This document shows positions 35,431 to 44,131 of a stretch of 54,695 nucleotides of DNA, in pieces. The position numbers and the translations under genes are program-made. The stretch is taken from positions 23,418-78,112 of the forward strand of contig JAHDEE010000005.1 of assembly GCA_020629005.1 (NCBI GenBank). The letters run 5' to 3'. Within the stretch, counting starts at the first letter, position 1, and every line of letters begins with the position of its first letter. The notes beneath the pieces are model-generated. The model was not told the origin of the DNA and searched no databases. It saw only the letters and a list, made by a program, of their open reading frames with translations. The DNA comes from Chitinophagales bacterium (GTDB lineage Bacteria; Bacteroidota; Bacteroidia; Chitinophagales; UBA2359).

Positions 35431-36555
35431 TTAGAAGCCAGCTTTCCACTTTTGGCTGATTTGGTAGGCCGTTTCAATCATACAGTCCTCCCACTGCTCG
35501 ATTCTCCAGTCAGAATCGGCAAGACTAGAGTATTGCAGTCTCGTTCTGACCTCTTCAAGCGAACGAGACTCTTCTAGAATCTTTGATAAAAGAGACTGTT
35601 GTTTGGCCAATAAAAGATCTTCATAAGGCGCTGCCAGGGGAGTAGTTATTTTTGGCGTAAAGTCTCTTTTTACGGAATGTTCACGTTTGCTTTGAGAAAC
35701 AATTTCTTTCATGTGCATAAAGTCACGACGAAACTGGTTCTTTTCTTCCGGTTTCTTAAGTGCAAAACCCATGTGCTCCAGCATTACAAATTGCACATTC
35801 GGAATCCGCGGTAAGACTGCTTCAAGATATTCGAAAACTTCTTTGGGTACGGCTTCATCATGAGTATCTCTTCGTATCTTCTTGCTGTTATCAGTCATAC
35901 TTGGTTCCCATGATCCACCTGAAATGTGGACTTCCCTAACCAAATCCAAAGGATAGAGCTCAATTATCTTCTCAAACGGAACCTCGAAATTTTTTACTTG
36001 ACAGTAGAGATTGTGCAGGTCCAGAATTATGAAACCATTAACTGCAGATACAAGCGTTTCCAGAAAATCACCATGAAACCTAATGTCTTCCAGGCTATAA
36101 GCAAAAGCCAGATTTTCCAGGCCGACGGGACATGCTGCTGCATCTGCAAGTCGACATAATCGATCGTGAGCAAGCCGGATTGTAGATTGGTTGAAAGGAA
36201 CACTAAGTGGAGCGCCCTTATGAAAGTCCTCGCCAGTCATGAATCCAAAGTGTTCACTAATATGTGCGAAGTCGAAAGATTTTCGTGTTTCCTTCAACTG
36301 GTCAAGCCACTCTTCCTGAGCAGGCTTCCAGGCACCAGAAAACAAAGAGTAATATACTCCATGCCCAACAAGTCGGCCTTCTTTTCCGTACAGGGCGATC
36401 AAATCTATAAACCATTGAGGGATACTTCGATGACTAAACAAGGCATCGAAGGACCACTCAATGGCTTCCACGCTACCCTCTTGAAAAAGAGGTAAAGCGG
36501 TGGCTAGTATATTCCTATCTAAATTGCAGGAAATACCGCTAAAAACATCGTTCAT
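35431..36555 (-). CDS. DUF692/MNIO (multinuclear non-heme iron-dependent oxidative) peptide-modifying enzyme
   Basis: The protein has 374 residues; the family TIM barrel is usually 270-300. The metal-ligand set is complete: His65 (H-G-V-Y-Y-S), His98/Glu101 (H-I-S-E-H), Glu147-Asn148, Asp179/His181/Asn182 (D-L-H-N-L-Y), His210, Asp230/His232 (D-T-H-D-E) and Glu260 (L-E-H-M-G-F). Relatives MbnB, TglH and ChrH oxidise cysteines of ribosomal peptides. It starts 12 bp after a Cys-bearing lipoprotein peptide gene, its likely substrate. The extra C-terminal 75 residues, mostly helical, may do the job of the separate partner protein (DUF2063 or MbnC type) that is absent here. Confidence 0.9.
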   Translation of the reverse strand: MNDVFSGISCNLDRNILATALPLFQEGSVEAIEWSFDALFSHRSIPQWFIDLIALYGKEGRLVGHGVYYSLFSGAWKPAQEEWLDQLKETRKSFDFAHISEHFGFMTGEDFHKGAPLSVPFNQSTIRLAHDRLCRLADAAACPVGLENLAFAYSLEDIRFHGDFLETLVSAVNGFIILDLHNLYCQVKNFEVPFEKIIELYPLDLVREVHISGGSWEPSMTDNSKKIRRDTHDEAVPKEVFEYLEAVLPRIPNVQFVMLEHMGFALKKPEEKNQFRRDFMHMKEIVSQSKREHSVKRDFTPKITTPLAAPYEDLLLAKQQSLLSKILEESRSLEEVRTRLQYSSLADSDWRIEQWEDCMIETAYQISQKWKAGF

Positions 36556-36567
36556 TAAAGAAAAGGA

Positions 36568-36765
36568 TTAGCCCATACCGCAGGCAGGGCAATTTTCCCA
36601 ATTGTGCTCCTCTTCAGGATCACCTTTGTGCTCGGAGTCACAGTCACTGGGACAATTAATGTCGTGTACAACAGCCGCATCTTCAACTTTTTCGCAAGAA
36701 CTGATGCCAGCTCCAAGGGCGAGACCCAAGGCTACGGTTGCTAAAAGATTACCAGGAATTTTCAT
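36568..36765 (-). CDS. Cysteine-bearing lipoprotein peptide, probable MNIO substrate (RiPP precursor)
   Basis: The product has 65 residues from the ATG at 36765; a TTG two codons earlier is less likely. A signal peptide (about 5-23) ends in G-I-S-S-C, a lipobox with Cys24. The mature part is only about 40 residues, acidic, with Cys38-P-S-D-Cys42 and a C-terminal Cys59-P-A-Cys62-G-M-G. It lies 12 bp upstream of the DUF692 enzyme in the same direction. By analogy with bufferins and other MNIO substrates the paired cysteines are likely modification sites, giving a membrane-tethered metal-binding peptide. That is inference; the residues and arrangement are seen directly. Confidence 0.78.
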   Translation of the reverse strand: MKIPGNLLATVALGLALGAGISSCEKVEDAAVVHDINCPSDCDSEHKGDPEEEHNWENCPACGMG

Positions 36766-36819
36766 GGTCAATAATAGTTAGGGTAAAAAAATAACGCGGG
36801 CAGCGGTATTTTCTGTAAG

Positions 36820-36849
36820 CAAGATAGGCTAACTAGAGGAAAATAGCAA
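36820..36849 (-). promoter_or_regulatory. Promoter of the peptide/MNIO operon
   Basis: On the minus strand a TTG (36849-36847) is separated by 20 bp from TATCTTG (36826-36820). This is close to the Bacteroidota TTTG-N19-TAnnTTTG layout and lies about 55 bp upstream of the peptide ATG. I see no obvious metal-regulator operator. Confidence 0.45.
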
Positions 36850-36914
36850 CATGGATTTTCCTTTTCTTGATAGAATGTGTCATTGTAACTAGCACGGTCG
36901 GCCAAAAATTACTA

Positions 36915-39900
36915 CTATTGGTCCTTAGCTGCACGAATAATGATACACTCGTCTGAGCCTATGCTTATCTGCACCAGGGCTTCCATTAAGCAGCCATTTT
37001 GGTCACTGAAAAGTAAGAAGTATTCTCCTTCATTGGCACTACCAAGATTGCTTATTGAGAGTGTTGGACCTGATGAGAAATAGCCATCTGGCCCGGTCCA
37101 ATTATAGTCTCCAGAAACTGTGCTGCTGGCGGTAACACTCAAATCTTCACCATAGCAACCAGAAGCAAAGGGATCTACAGCAAGTGTGATTTCGGTTCCC
37201 ACATCCAGAAACAAACTATCTGTCCTACTGCATTGGCCATTTTGTGCGCTGACATAATAATATCCTTCGTTCTCGGCCAGGACTGGCGAAATTGTGTTGG
37301 TGCTGCTAGTTGAGCTGAAGTTACCAGGACCTGTCCAACTAATGCTTGCTGCATTGCTGGTTGTTTCTATGATTGCTTCATCTCCATGGCAAACTTCGAG
37401 ATTTTCATCCAATGACAATTCAGGATAGGCCTGCACGTAAATGTCTGCCGATTGTACAGCTTCGCAGCCATTGACATGGGTTACCGTCACGTAATAATCA
37501 CCGCCATCCAGGGGGCTTGCATTTTGTATCTGTACTTCAGCTGTGTTTGCTGTAAAATTGTTTGGGCCCGACCAGGCGAAGCTGTGGTCTTGAGGGTTTT
37601 GAATTATTACACCAATCGTAAAATCATCACCCTCGCACTGCCCATGACTATAGCTTAGCTGAGGGTCTGGTTGATTGCTGACCGTTACCATCATTACATC
37701 AGATCCCTCACAGCCATTTGGCAGGCTAACATTGAGGGTGTATTCTGTGTCAACAATCGGTGAAAATGTAGGGTTGGGAATGCTGGGGTCACTCACCCCG
37801 GTGGTGGGCGTCCAGCTATAAGTTGCTCCAGGTACTTCCTCAAGTTGAAACGCAGGGTCGATTCCCACTTCTGTATCTGAATAGCAATCTCTGTTTAGGT
37901 CTGGCCCCAGCTTTAAAATGTAATCATAATTGTTTGGTGCGCTTGTGACCTGAATATCGTCGGTCAAGTAGCAGGTGTTTTGAGTCGTTTCTCCAAATGA
38001 GATTGTGAGTTCGTATGTAATTGGCCCTTCTGGACAAACCATTGGATTGAGTATAGTAGGATCGCTCATCCAGGTGGTGGGGTTCCATTGAAATCCTGTT
38101 ACATAGGACATGAGCTCTTCGCTTCCGTCTCCCACCGTTGCATCCAACTGATAGCAAAGGAAATTTGAAAAGCAGTTGGGTCCAATCTCCTCTAGAGCAA
38201 GTGTGAAATTGAGATTGGGGCTTATTCTCACAATTGGAATTATATCTGTAAATGAACCACAACCACTGTCCAGATCAATAAGGACCTCGAAGACTGCGAA
38301 ATTGACTGTGGTATTTTGATCAAGAAGCAAAACATAAGTATCCCCTTGTTGCACAAGAGTCGTTGCAACTGGATCTCCGGCGGTTTGCACTACCTGAATA
38401 TCATCTGGGAAAGTGAAATTGTAATTCGAGAGCAAACACTGATCAAACAGATCTATCACATATTCATCGCTGTTGGTATTGCAAGCAGCATCTGCTTCGG
38501 TAATTTCTTCTGGTAGCGAAAATTCGAGATCATTGATAGGATGTATCAGTTGTTGACAGGCGCATTGGTCGGTAGAAACGTCGAGTAGAAGATTGCAAAA
38601 ACCGCCAGATGGCATGTCAAACTCTGAATCAATCGAAATGGTTGACATGGCTGGAATGTCGTTAGTGTAGAGTGCCAAATGTAACATAAGGTCGATATTG
38701 CTCTCAATGCTTCCATTCTCATTGACATCATACCAATAGCGGATTTCTGTATCACCGGTTACAGGTACTTCAGTGGCATTCTGCAGTATGGTATTGATTT
38801 GAACTTGTTCCCCATCACAACTCACAGCTGGGCTCACCTCACCGCTAATCGAGATCACTTCATAAAAGGAAGGAATCTGTACTTGCTGCTCACTTCCATA
38901 TGTTGTGATTACATCAAGTTCGCAGGGATTGCCCGAGCAATCCACCTCAGTAATCTGATGGGTTTCCACAATGAAAACACCTTCGCAGGCATTGGTTTCA
39001 GTTTCAAATTGTAACTGCATGAATCCTGAATGCCCTTCTGGTAGATTTATGCAAACGCGCGTAAAGCCGGCACCGGCACCAACGACATCGGTTGTAAGGC
39101 TGGACAGATCCCAGCTGGCCGGAGCCACGGCTTGCATGCTTCCATCGACGAAATCCAGGCCAGTCGGAAAAGTAAAACAAACTTCCTCACCTGGCTGAAC
39201 TGCCAAATCCGTTGTTAAGTCAAAAATGTTGATTGTAAAGGAATGGGTATCTCCGCAGTCGTATGGTGCTATGTCGATCGTCGATATGTACTCATTGAAT
39301 TGAGAAGGGTCCGTACCTGCAACATAATATGGGTCACTTGCGGCGACTTTACTATTGATTGGTTCGCCACATCCGTTGGTGCCTTGAGAAAATAGTTTCA
39401 CGAATCCTCCCGATTCGTAATTGCAATCGGCCACTACGTCAAAAGCTATATATAGTCTGTTGTTGGGACTGTCAATAACTCCTGTCAAGCCGTCAACATT
39501 GTTGATGGTTATCTGATATTCTTCCCCGTTGATATTGCTAACTCCTGTTGGTGCAATGGTAATACCTGCGGAAGTATAGCTGAATAAGGCAGCATAAGAG
39601 CCATCACCAGGATACTTATAACGTTCCGATCCAGCAACAAGATCTACACCTCCATTGAGCGGCAGATAGAGGAAAGTCTCCAGGTTTGCAACAGGACCAT
39701 CTCTCACAGATTTTACTTCAACTATATATGTTTCAATCTGGCAGTTTGGGCCAAGATAGGGTGGCTCTTGCAAGATGTTAACCTGAAGTTCAGTTGGCAA
39801 GACTGTTATCAGTTGGATTCGATAATCAGTGAAGCAGGAGTAGGTGAGTACAGTTGGTGATTCGTAGTCGGTTGTCCACCGATCATCCGGAAGTGCATCG

Positions 39901-42900
39901 CCGAATACTTCTTCGCGAAGACGACTAGGAATCACGTTTCCGTAAATCAATGCTGCCTCTTCTCCTTGAAAGTCACGAATGATTTTTGTTGTTCCCTCGC
40001 GCGGATCTGTTGGATAATCTCCATTGCACTGCTCTCCTGCCCAAAATTCGATAGGGGTAGGGTCACAATTTCTAATACGTACTGTAATATCCAGCTCAAG
40101 GCAGGTACCGTAGGCCATGTCGCCCAGCTCGATGATTCCCAGATGAGAATTGCCGTCCAAATGAGAAACATCTGTGAAACCGATACTAGTGTTTCCAAGC
40201 TGAACATCAAGGATATCGTAAGAAAGCAAATCCGCTTGAAAGCCCAGCCAGGTATTTGAGGCTGCAATCGTATGCTGGCCATTATGACATACCTGCGTGG
40301 TGAAGGTTACGATGTCGTCTGAGGCCACGAAGTTTGGCGCCAAATGATTTATAGTGATTCTTGGGTCGACATGACTGTTTCCATAGTCATCCCAAATATG
40401 GTCGATTTGACGACGCGTAAAGACTTTCTCAGAATTGCAGATTTCGGGACAGTAGGCCTCTGAATAACTATTAACCTTTGCAAATGCCTCATAGTCGTGT
40501 GTCAGAAAGGTGAAATTGTCAGCACATCTGTCGGGAAGGTCATATTCTAGCAATATTGAAACACCAAATGGATCTTCAATGTCAGCTCTATAAAGCGACT
40601 TCAATAAATTGGTATCGACTCGATAGCTCTTCAGAATTAATTCCCTGGCCACGTTTCCAGCATCGGTCGCATAGCTGTTACCATGCAGAGAGACTTGTTT
40701 CTGGATTGTGAGCGTTAAGGGAACATCTGAGTGCAATGTTCCGTCTGCAGTTCGTAGGCTTACAGTCGGATTGAAGTCAAAGTCTAGATCCACAGTGGCA
40801 AATCCGATAATTAGCGAATCCAGATCAAATAGTGGTCGATACTCATCATCCCAGGGGCCAGGACCAAAAAACTGGTTTGCGTAGACGTTCTCAATGTAAA
40901 ATGAATCAGTGGCTGTACAACCCTGCACGCGAACCAGATTGTCCTCGAATTCCTTGAAGGAGGTGGAGTATAGATCAATGTTGTCTGCTCTAGGGCCAGG
41001 GCTAGGGCAGTAAGTATAGCCAGCCAGCTCTCCTGCGTCATTGTATAGCTGCCGAGTGCCAAACAAGGAGTACATTCCTAAATTCTCGACTGGCGCTCCG
41101 TATGTACTTTGATAAGCTTCGTAGAAGTACGGTTCTGTTCTGGGGAGCTTGTATTCCAGGCTAAGCTCAACTCTATATCCCACATGTGCTGGTACGCTAA
41201 AACAACTGAGGTCTAGGGCCATGTCGGCAAAAAAGGTGTTTTGCACCAGCTGGTTTTCAAGGCCTGTAGAAAGGTGTATCGGAGGCCCTATTTGAACACT
41301 ATCGCAGCTGGCCACCTGATTTCCGTTCTGATCCAATAATCTAGCACTTACAGCCCGATAATTGGCAAGTTCAGAAGGCAGGTCATTGGTAAATATCGGA
41401 TCACCAAGAAATAGAACAATATCATCAACATCATTTGCGGTAATTTCTCCGACTGTAATCAAGGAGGCCCAATCACAAGGATAGAGATATTGTTCCATGT
41501 CTTGTTCATTTATTAGATTGCTCATGCTGCTGTCGGTGTAACCCCGGGTTTCAGGTGATCTTGTCACATCGAGTGCAATAGTCCTAATATCACAAGTTCC
41601 TGGAGCACAACCTGCATTCGAAAAATTGTTTGTACGGCAAAGATCAAAATCAAGCGAGCAACTTCCATCGAGGCTTTCACAATGATAAATAAGTCTCGAA
41701 GTAGCTGATAATGCAAAGTCTTCGGGGAGTGTTGCAGGAGGTGCAGAGAAGTTTACTTCAAAGCAAAACCCATTGTAAGGGTACGGGTCGTCGTAATTAA
41801 CTGTATCGTTGTTTGGTGTCAAAGTAAGGATGCCAGTCGTTGCATTCCAGTTCATTTCGGATTGGCTGAGGCTGATCCCCTTAAATCTGATATTGGGGAA
41901 GATGGTAGGGTTGTTAATAGTGGTAGGTAAGGTCAATTCCAGGGATACGCTGTTGTCTCCAGCGCACTCATTTATGTGATTGGTCTCGCTACTTCTGAAG
42001 CAGGACCTTAGAAAGTACGAACTTCCGCAGTCGACACTCTGAGTTAAAGTTGTGTATTGGTCGATGCTTAGATATGGTCGCTCAATATTTTGGCTGGTGT
42101 CATAAGTCTGTCCACAAGCACTGTAAGATACGCTGCCGGAACCGAGCGAACAATAGTTAGTTCGCCGCAAGTAGGGGCAGTCTTCATCGACAAAGCCGCC
42201 GGGGAAATCAAGTAATTCTCCTTCAAAGACCAATTCGAAAGTTTCACCAAATGCCAAGTCGTCGGAATAGCCATCACCATCCAGATCCTCTAGGATTCCT
42301 GAGCCGACAAACGGATCCGACTGAGCGTCACTAAGGTTGATAGAATAAAACTCTTCCCATTTTTGAGCTGATCCTAGACTATAGACTAGTAAACTATCTA
42401 TGGATACTGGAACCTGAACGATGGTGCCTCCTGCCGAAAAAGTGGCCAAGCTATCTGGAAAGAGATTACATGCTCTATTCCTATTGATTTTGAAAACAAA
42501 ATTGGATACATATGCAAACGGAATTTGACTGTCGTCCGACACACTTGAGGCGTTGTCAACAGTCAGCGAAAATGGAAGATCATCGTCTTCCGGGCACAAT
42601 CTCATTTCTCCATAGTTCACTCCAAATTTTATATAGGGATTGATCCCGGATTGAAATTGGTCCAGTGCTATATCGTAATCTTCCAGGCAAGGCTCTAGTC
42701 CAGGCTCGCATTCATAACTTAGTGTATAGTCATGGATAAAGACGCCACCTTCACAACTTGGAAAAACATTGAATTCTTCCTGTATCGTGATAGACTCGTC
42801 TTCGTTTAGAGCGGGGAATCCCAACAAGGCTTGAAAGTCCAGGTCGAGCGTATATTCGTCGCCGGTATCCGTAAGCATTGAAGGCGGAACTGGAATTCCG

Positions 42901-43625
42901 TTTACATAAACATTGTGCAGAGTTACTTCCTGGGCATCGTAGTCGTTCGTGAAAATAAGATTGTCCACATGTGCGCCAATTCCATTTTGACTGATCACAA
43001 TTTCCCGCACAATTCGTCCACCTATAAGGTCTGCAGGAATGTTTGCTGCAGGAAAAGAATTACTTAGAATGTTTAGCACGGGAATGAAGAATGATGTGTT
43101 GTAGGGCGTAATTGGTGTGTAGTTGTCATAGCCGTTCTCACCATTTACGTCCTGAAAGTTAGCAGTGTAGGTAATATTGATTGGTTGCTGAGCCTGTAGG
43201 GCCGTCTTGAGTTCACAGTTCGCTTTTATCGTCAGGTATAGTTTAAGGTAATCGCTTTCTGAGAGATCTGGTAAATCGAATATAGGGGAACTGGTGTCAG
43301 GGTCTAATACTCCTATGCTCAATGGATTTCCAAGCTGGTCCAAACCATAAACCTGCCCATCCCAGGACACATTTTCTGGAAGGCCGACTGTGAAAGTCAG
43401 GTTGCTAATGTCGTCGATTGTTGCTACAATTAGCGAAAGTGTATCTGCTTCGGCGCAAAGCACTATATGATCCGTCTGTGGCTCACCGATGACAGCCCTG
43501 AGGTCAACAATTGCCACTGTCCCGCTTTCCTGTGCCCAAAGCTCCAGCAAACCGGTCGTTGAAAAAAGCATTAGCAAACACAACAAAAGGTGGCGAACTG
43601 AGTTTGGTATTGACATATGAGGCAT
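36915..43625 (-). CDS. Giant secreted surface protein (2236 aa) with C-terminal Ig/PKD-like repeats
   Basis: The protein has 2236 residues with a signal peptide (about 12-31, ending L-W-A-Q); the Met at residue 4 is an alternative start. Most of the chain is beta-rich, with many Asp/Asn/Cys residues and no enzyme motif that I recognise. Roughly the last 245 residues hold three Ig/PKD-like repeats, each built around W-T/S-G-P-x-x-F/Y ... G-x-Y-Y/F-V/L. It ends C-I-I-I-R-A-A-K-D-Q and has neither a type A sorting domain nor the gliding-type C-terminal domain (which begins P-N-A-F-S-P-N-G-D-G). It is probably an adhesin or matrix protein, but its export route is unclear. It stands alone, with about 150 bp to the next gene. 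Confidence 0.85.
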   Translation of the reverse strand: MPHMSIPNSVRHLLLCLLMLFSTTGLLELWAQESGTVAIVDLRAVIGEPQTDHIVLCAEADTLSLIVATIDDISNLTFTVGLPENVSWDGQVYGLDQLGNPLSIGVLDPDTSSPIFDLPDLSESDYLKLYLTIKANCELKTALQAQQPINITYTANFQDVNGENGYDNYTPITPYNTSFFIPVLNILSNSFPAANIPADLIGGRIVREIVISQNGIGAHVDNLIFTNDYDAQEVTLHNVYVNGIPVPPSMLTDTGDEYTLDLDFQALLGFPALNEDESITIQEEFNVFPSCEGGVFIHDYTLSYECEPGLEPCLEDYDIALDQFQSGINPYIKFGVNYGEMRLCPEDDDLPFSLTVDNASSVSDDSQIPFAYVSNFVFKINRNRACNLFPDSLATFSAGGTIVQVPVSIDSLLVYSLGSAQKWEEFYSINLSDAQSDPFVGSGILEDLDGDGYSDDLAFGETFELVFEGELLDFPGGFVDEDCPYLRRTNYCSLGSGSVSYSACGQTYDTSQNIERPYLSIDQYTTLTQSVDCGSSYFLRSCFRSSETNHINECAGDNSVSLELTLPTTINNPTIFPNIRFKGISLSQSEMNWNATTGILTLTPNNDTVNYDDPYPYNGFCFEVNFSAPPATLPEDFALSATSRLIYHCESLDGSCSLDFDLCRTNNFSNAGCAPGTCDIRTIALDVTRSPETRGYTDSSMSNLINEQDMEQYLYPCDWASLITVGEITANDVDDIVLFLGDPIFTNDLPSELANYRAVSARLLDQNGNQVASCDSVQIGPPIHLSTGLENQLVQNTFFADMALDLSCFSVPAHVGYRVELSLEYKLPRTEPYFYEAYQSTYGAPVENLGMYSLFGTRQLYNDAGELAGYTYCPSPGPRADNIDLYSTSFKEFEDNLVRVQGCTATDSFYIENVYANQFFGPGPWDDEYRPLFDLDSLIIGFATVDLDFDFNPTVSLRTADGTLHSDVPLTLTIQKQVSLHGNSYATDAGNVARELILKSYRVDTNLLKSLYRADIEDPFGVSILLEYDLPDRCADNFTFLTHDYEAFAKVNSYSEAYCPEICNSEKVFTRRQIDHIWDDYGNSHVDPRITINHLAPNFVASDDIVTFTTQVCHNGQHTIAASNTWLGFQADLLSYDILDVQLGNTSIGFTDVSHLDGNSHLGIIELGDMAYGTCLELDITVRIRNCDPTPIEFWAGEQCNGDYPTDPREGTTKIIRDFQGEEAALIYGNVIPSRLREEVFGDALPDDRWTTDYESPTVLTYSCFTDYRIQLITVLPTELQVNILQEPPYLGPNCQIETYIVEVKSVRDGPVANLETFLYLPLNGGVDLVAGSERYKYPGDGSYAALFSYTSAGITIAPTGVSNINGEEYQITINNVDGLTGVIDSPNNRLYIAFDVVADCNYESGGFVKLFSQGTNGCGEPINSKVAASDPYYVAGTDPSQFNEYISTIDIAPYDCGDTHSFTINIFDLTTDLAVQPGEEVCFTFPTGLDFVDGSMQAVAPASWDLSSLTTDVVGAGAGFTRVCINLPEGHSGFMQLQFETETNACEGVFIVETHQITEVDCSGNPCELDVITTYGSEQQVQIPSFYEVISISGEVSPAVSCDGEQVQINTILQNATEVPVTGDTEIRYWYDVNENGSIESNIDLMLHLALYTNDIPAMSTISIDSEFDMPSGGFCNLLLDVSTDQCACQQLIHPINDLEFSLPEEITEADAACNTNSDEYVIDLFDQCLLSNYNFTFPDDIQVVQTAGDPVATTLVQQGDTYVLLLDQNTTVNFAVFEVLIDLDSGCGSFTDIIPIVRISPNLNFTLALEEIGPNCFSNFLCYQLDATVGDGSEELMSYVTGFQWNPTTWMSDPTILNPMVCPEGPITYELTISFGETTQNTCYLTDDIQVTSAPNNYDYILKLGPDLNRDCYSDTEVGIDPAFQLEEVPGATYSWTPTTGVSDPSIPNPTFSPIVDTEYTLNVSLPNGCEGSDVMMVTVSNQPDPQLSYSHGQCEGDDFTIGVIIQNPQDHSFAWSGPNNFTANTAEVQIQNASPLDGGDYYVTVTHVNGCEAVQSADIYVQAYPELSLDENLEVCHGDEAIIETTSNAASISWTGPGNFSSTSSTNTISPVLAENEGYYYVSAQNGQCSRTDSLFLDVGTEITLAVDPFASGCYGEDLSVTASSTVSGDYNWTGPDGYFSSGPTLSISNLGSANEGEYFLLFSDQNGCLMEALVQISIGSDECIIIRAAKDQ

Positions 43626-43965
43626 TGGTTGATACCTGGTTAAACTGCGGTACTGAGGTAGAGAATTCTAATAGATAGGTAAATGTTTAATCAAATGAGT
43701 TGCCAGAACGATTGAGGCCGGAAACAAAGTTTTATGATTTAGGCTGGCGAGCTTTTTCGATGCAGACAGAGGGTATTGAAAGCATATGATGCAGTTTGCT
43801 ATTCAACACATTGGCGCGAATGTATATTGTTATGTTGACTATCCGTTGCTTTCTTTTTTTTACCTGATTGGCTACAATTGGCAATTAGGGTAAGGGATTA
43901 GGGAATTCGGCAGCGGTCTTACTGTACTACAAAAGACACAAAAGGGGGCAAAATTGGGACAATAA

Positions 43966-44131
43966 GCTAGTACCACGTAAACGAAGTCGGCAAAACCTTT
44001 CAGGGCTTCTATTTCTGCGATCTATCGTTGTTCGTCTGTCACGCAGCTATGGCTATGCTCCATCCTCGCGCCTCGGCTGAAAAAGATAAGCTCCTTAAAG
44101 GTGTCACCTACCTTGTTTACGCAGCACTAGT
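43966..44131 (+). repeat. Inverted-arm intergenic repeat (family 2), full copy
   Basis: The left arm begins GCTAGTACCACGTAAAC and continues ACCTTT-CAGGGCTTCTATTTCTG. The right arm mirrors both blocks (CTGAAAAAGATAAGCTCCTTAAAGGT, then GTTTACGCAGCACTAGT), so the element can fold into one long imperfect hairpin of about 166 nt. The right end supplies the TAG stop codon of the following minus-strand gene. Related sequence lies at 241-362 and 54642-54695. No transposase is present, so it is MITE-like or an RNA element. The rest of the gap (43626-43965) shows nothing I recognise. Confidence 0.7.
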
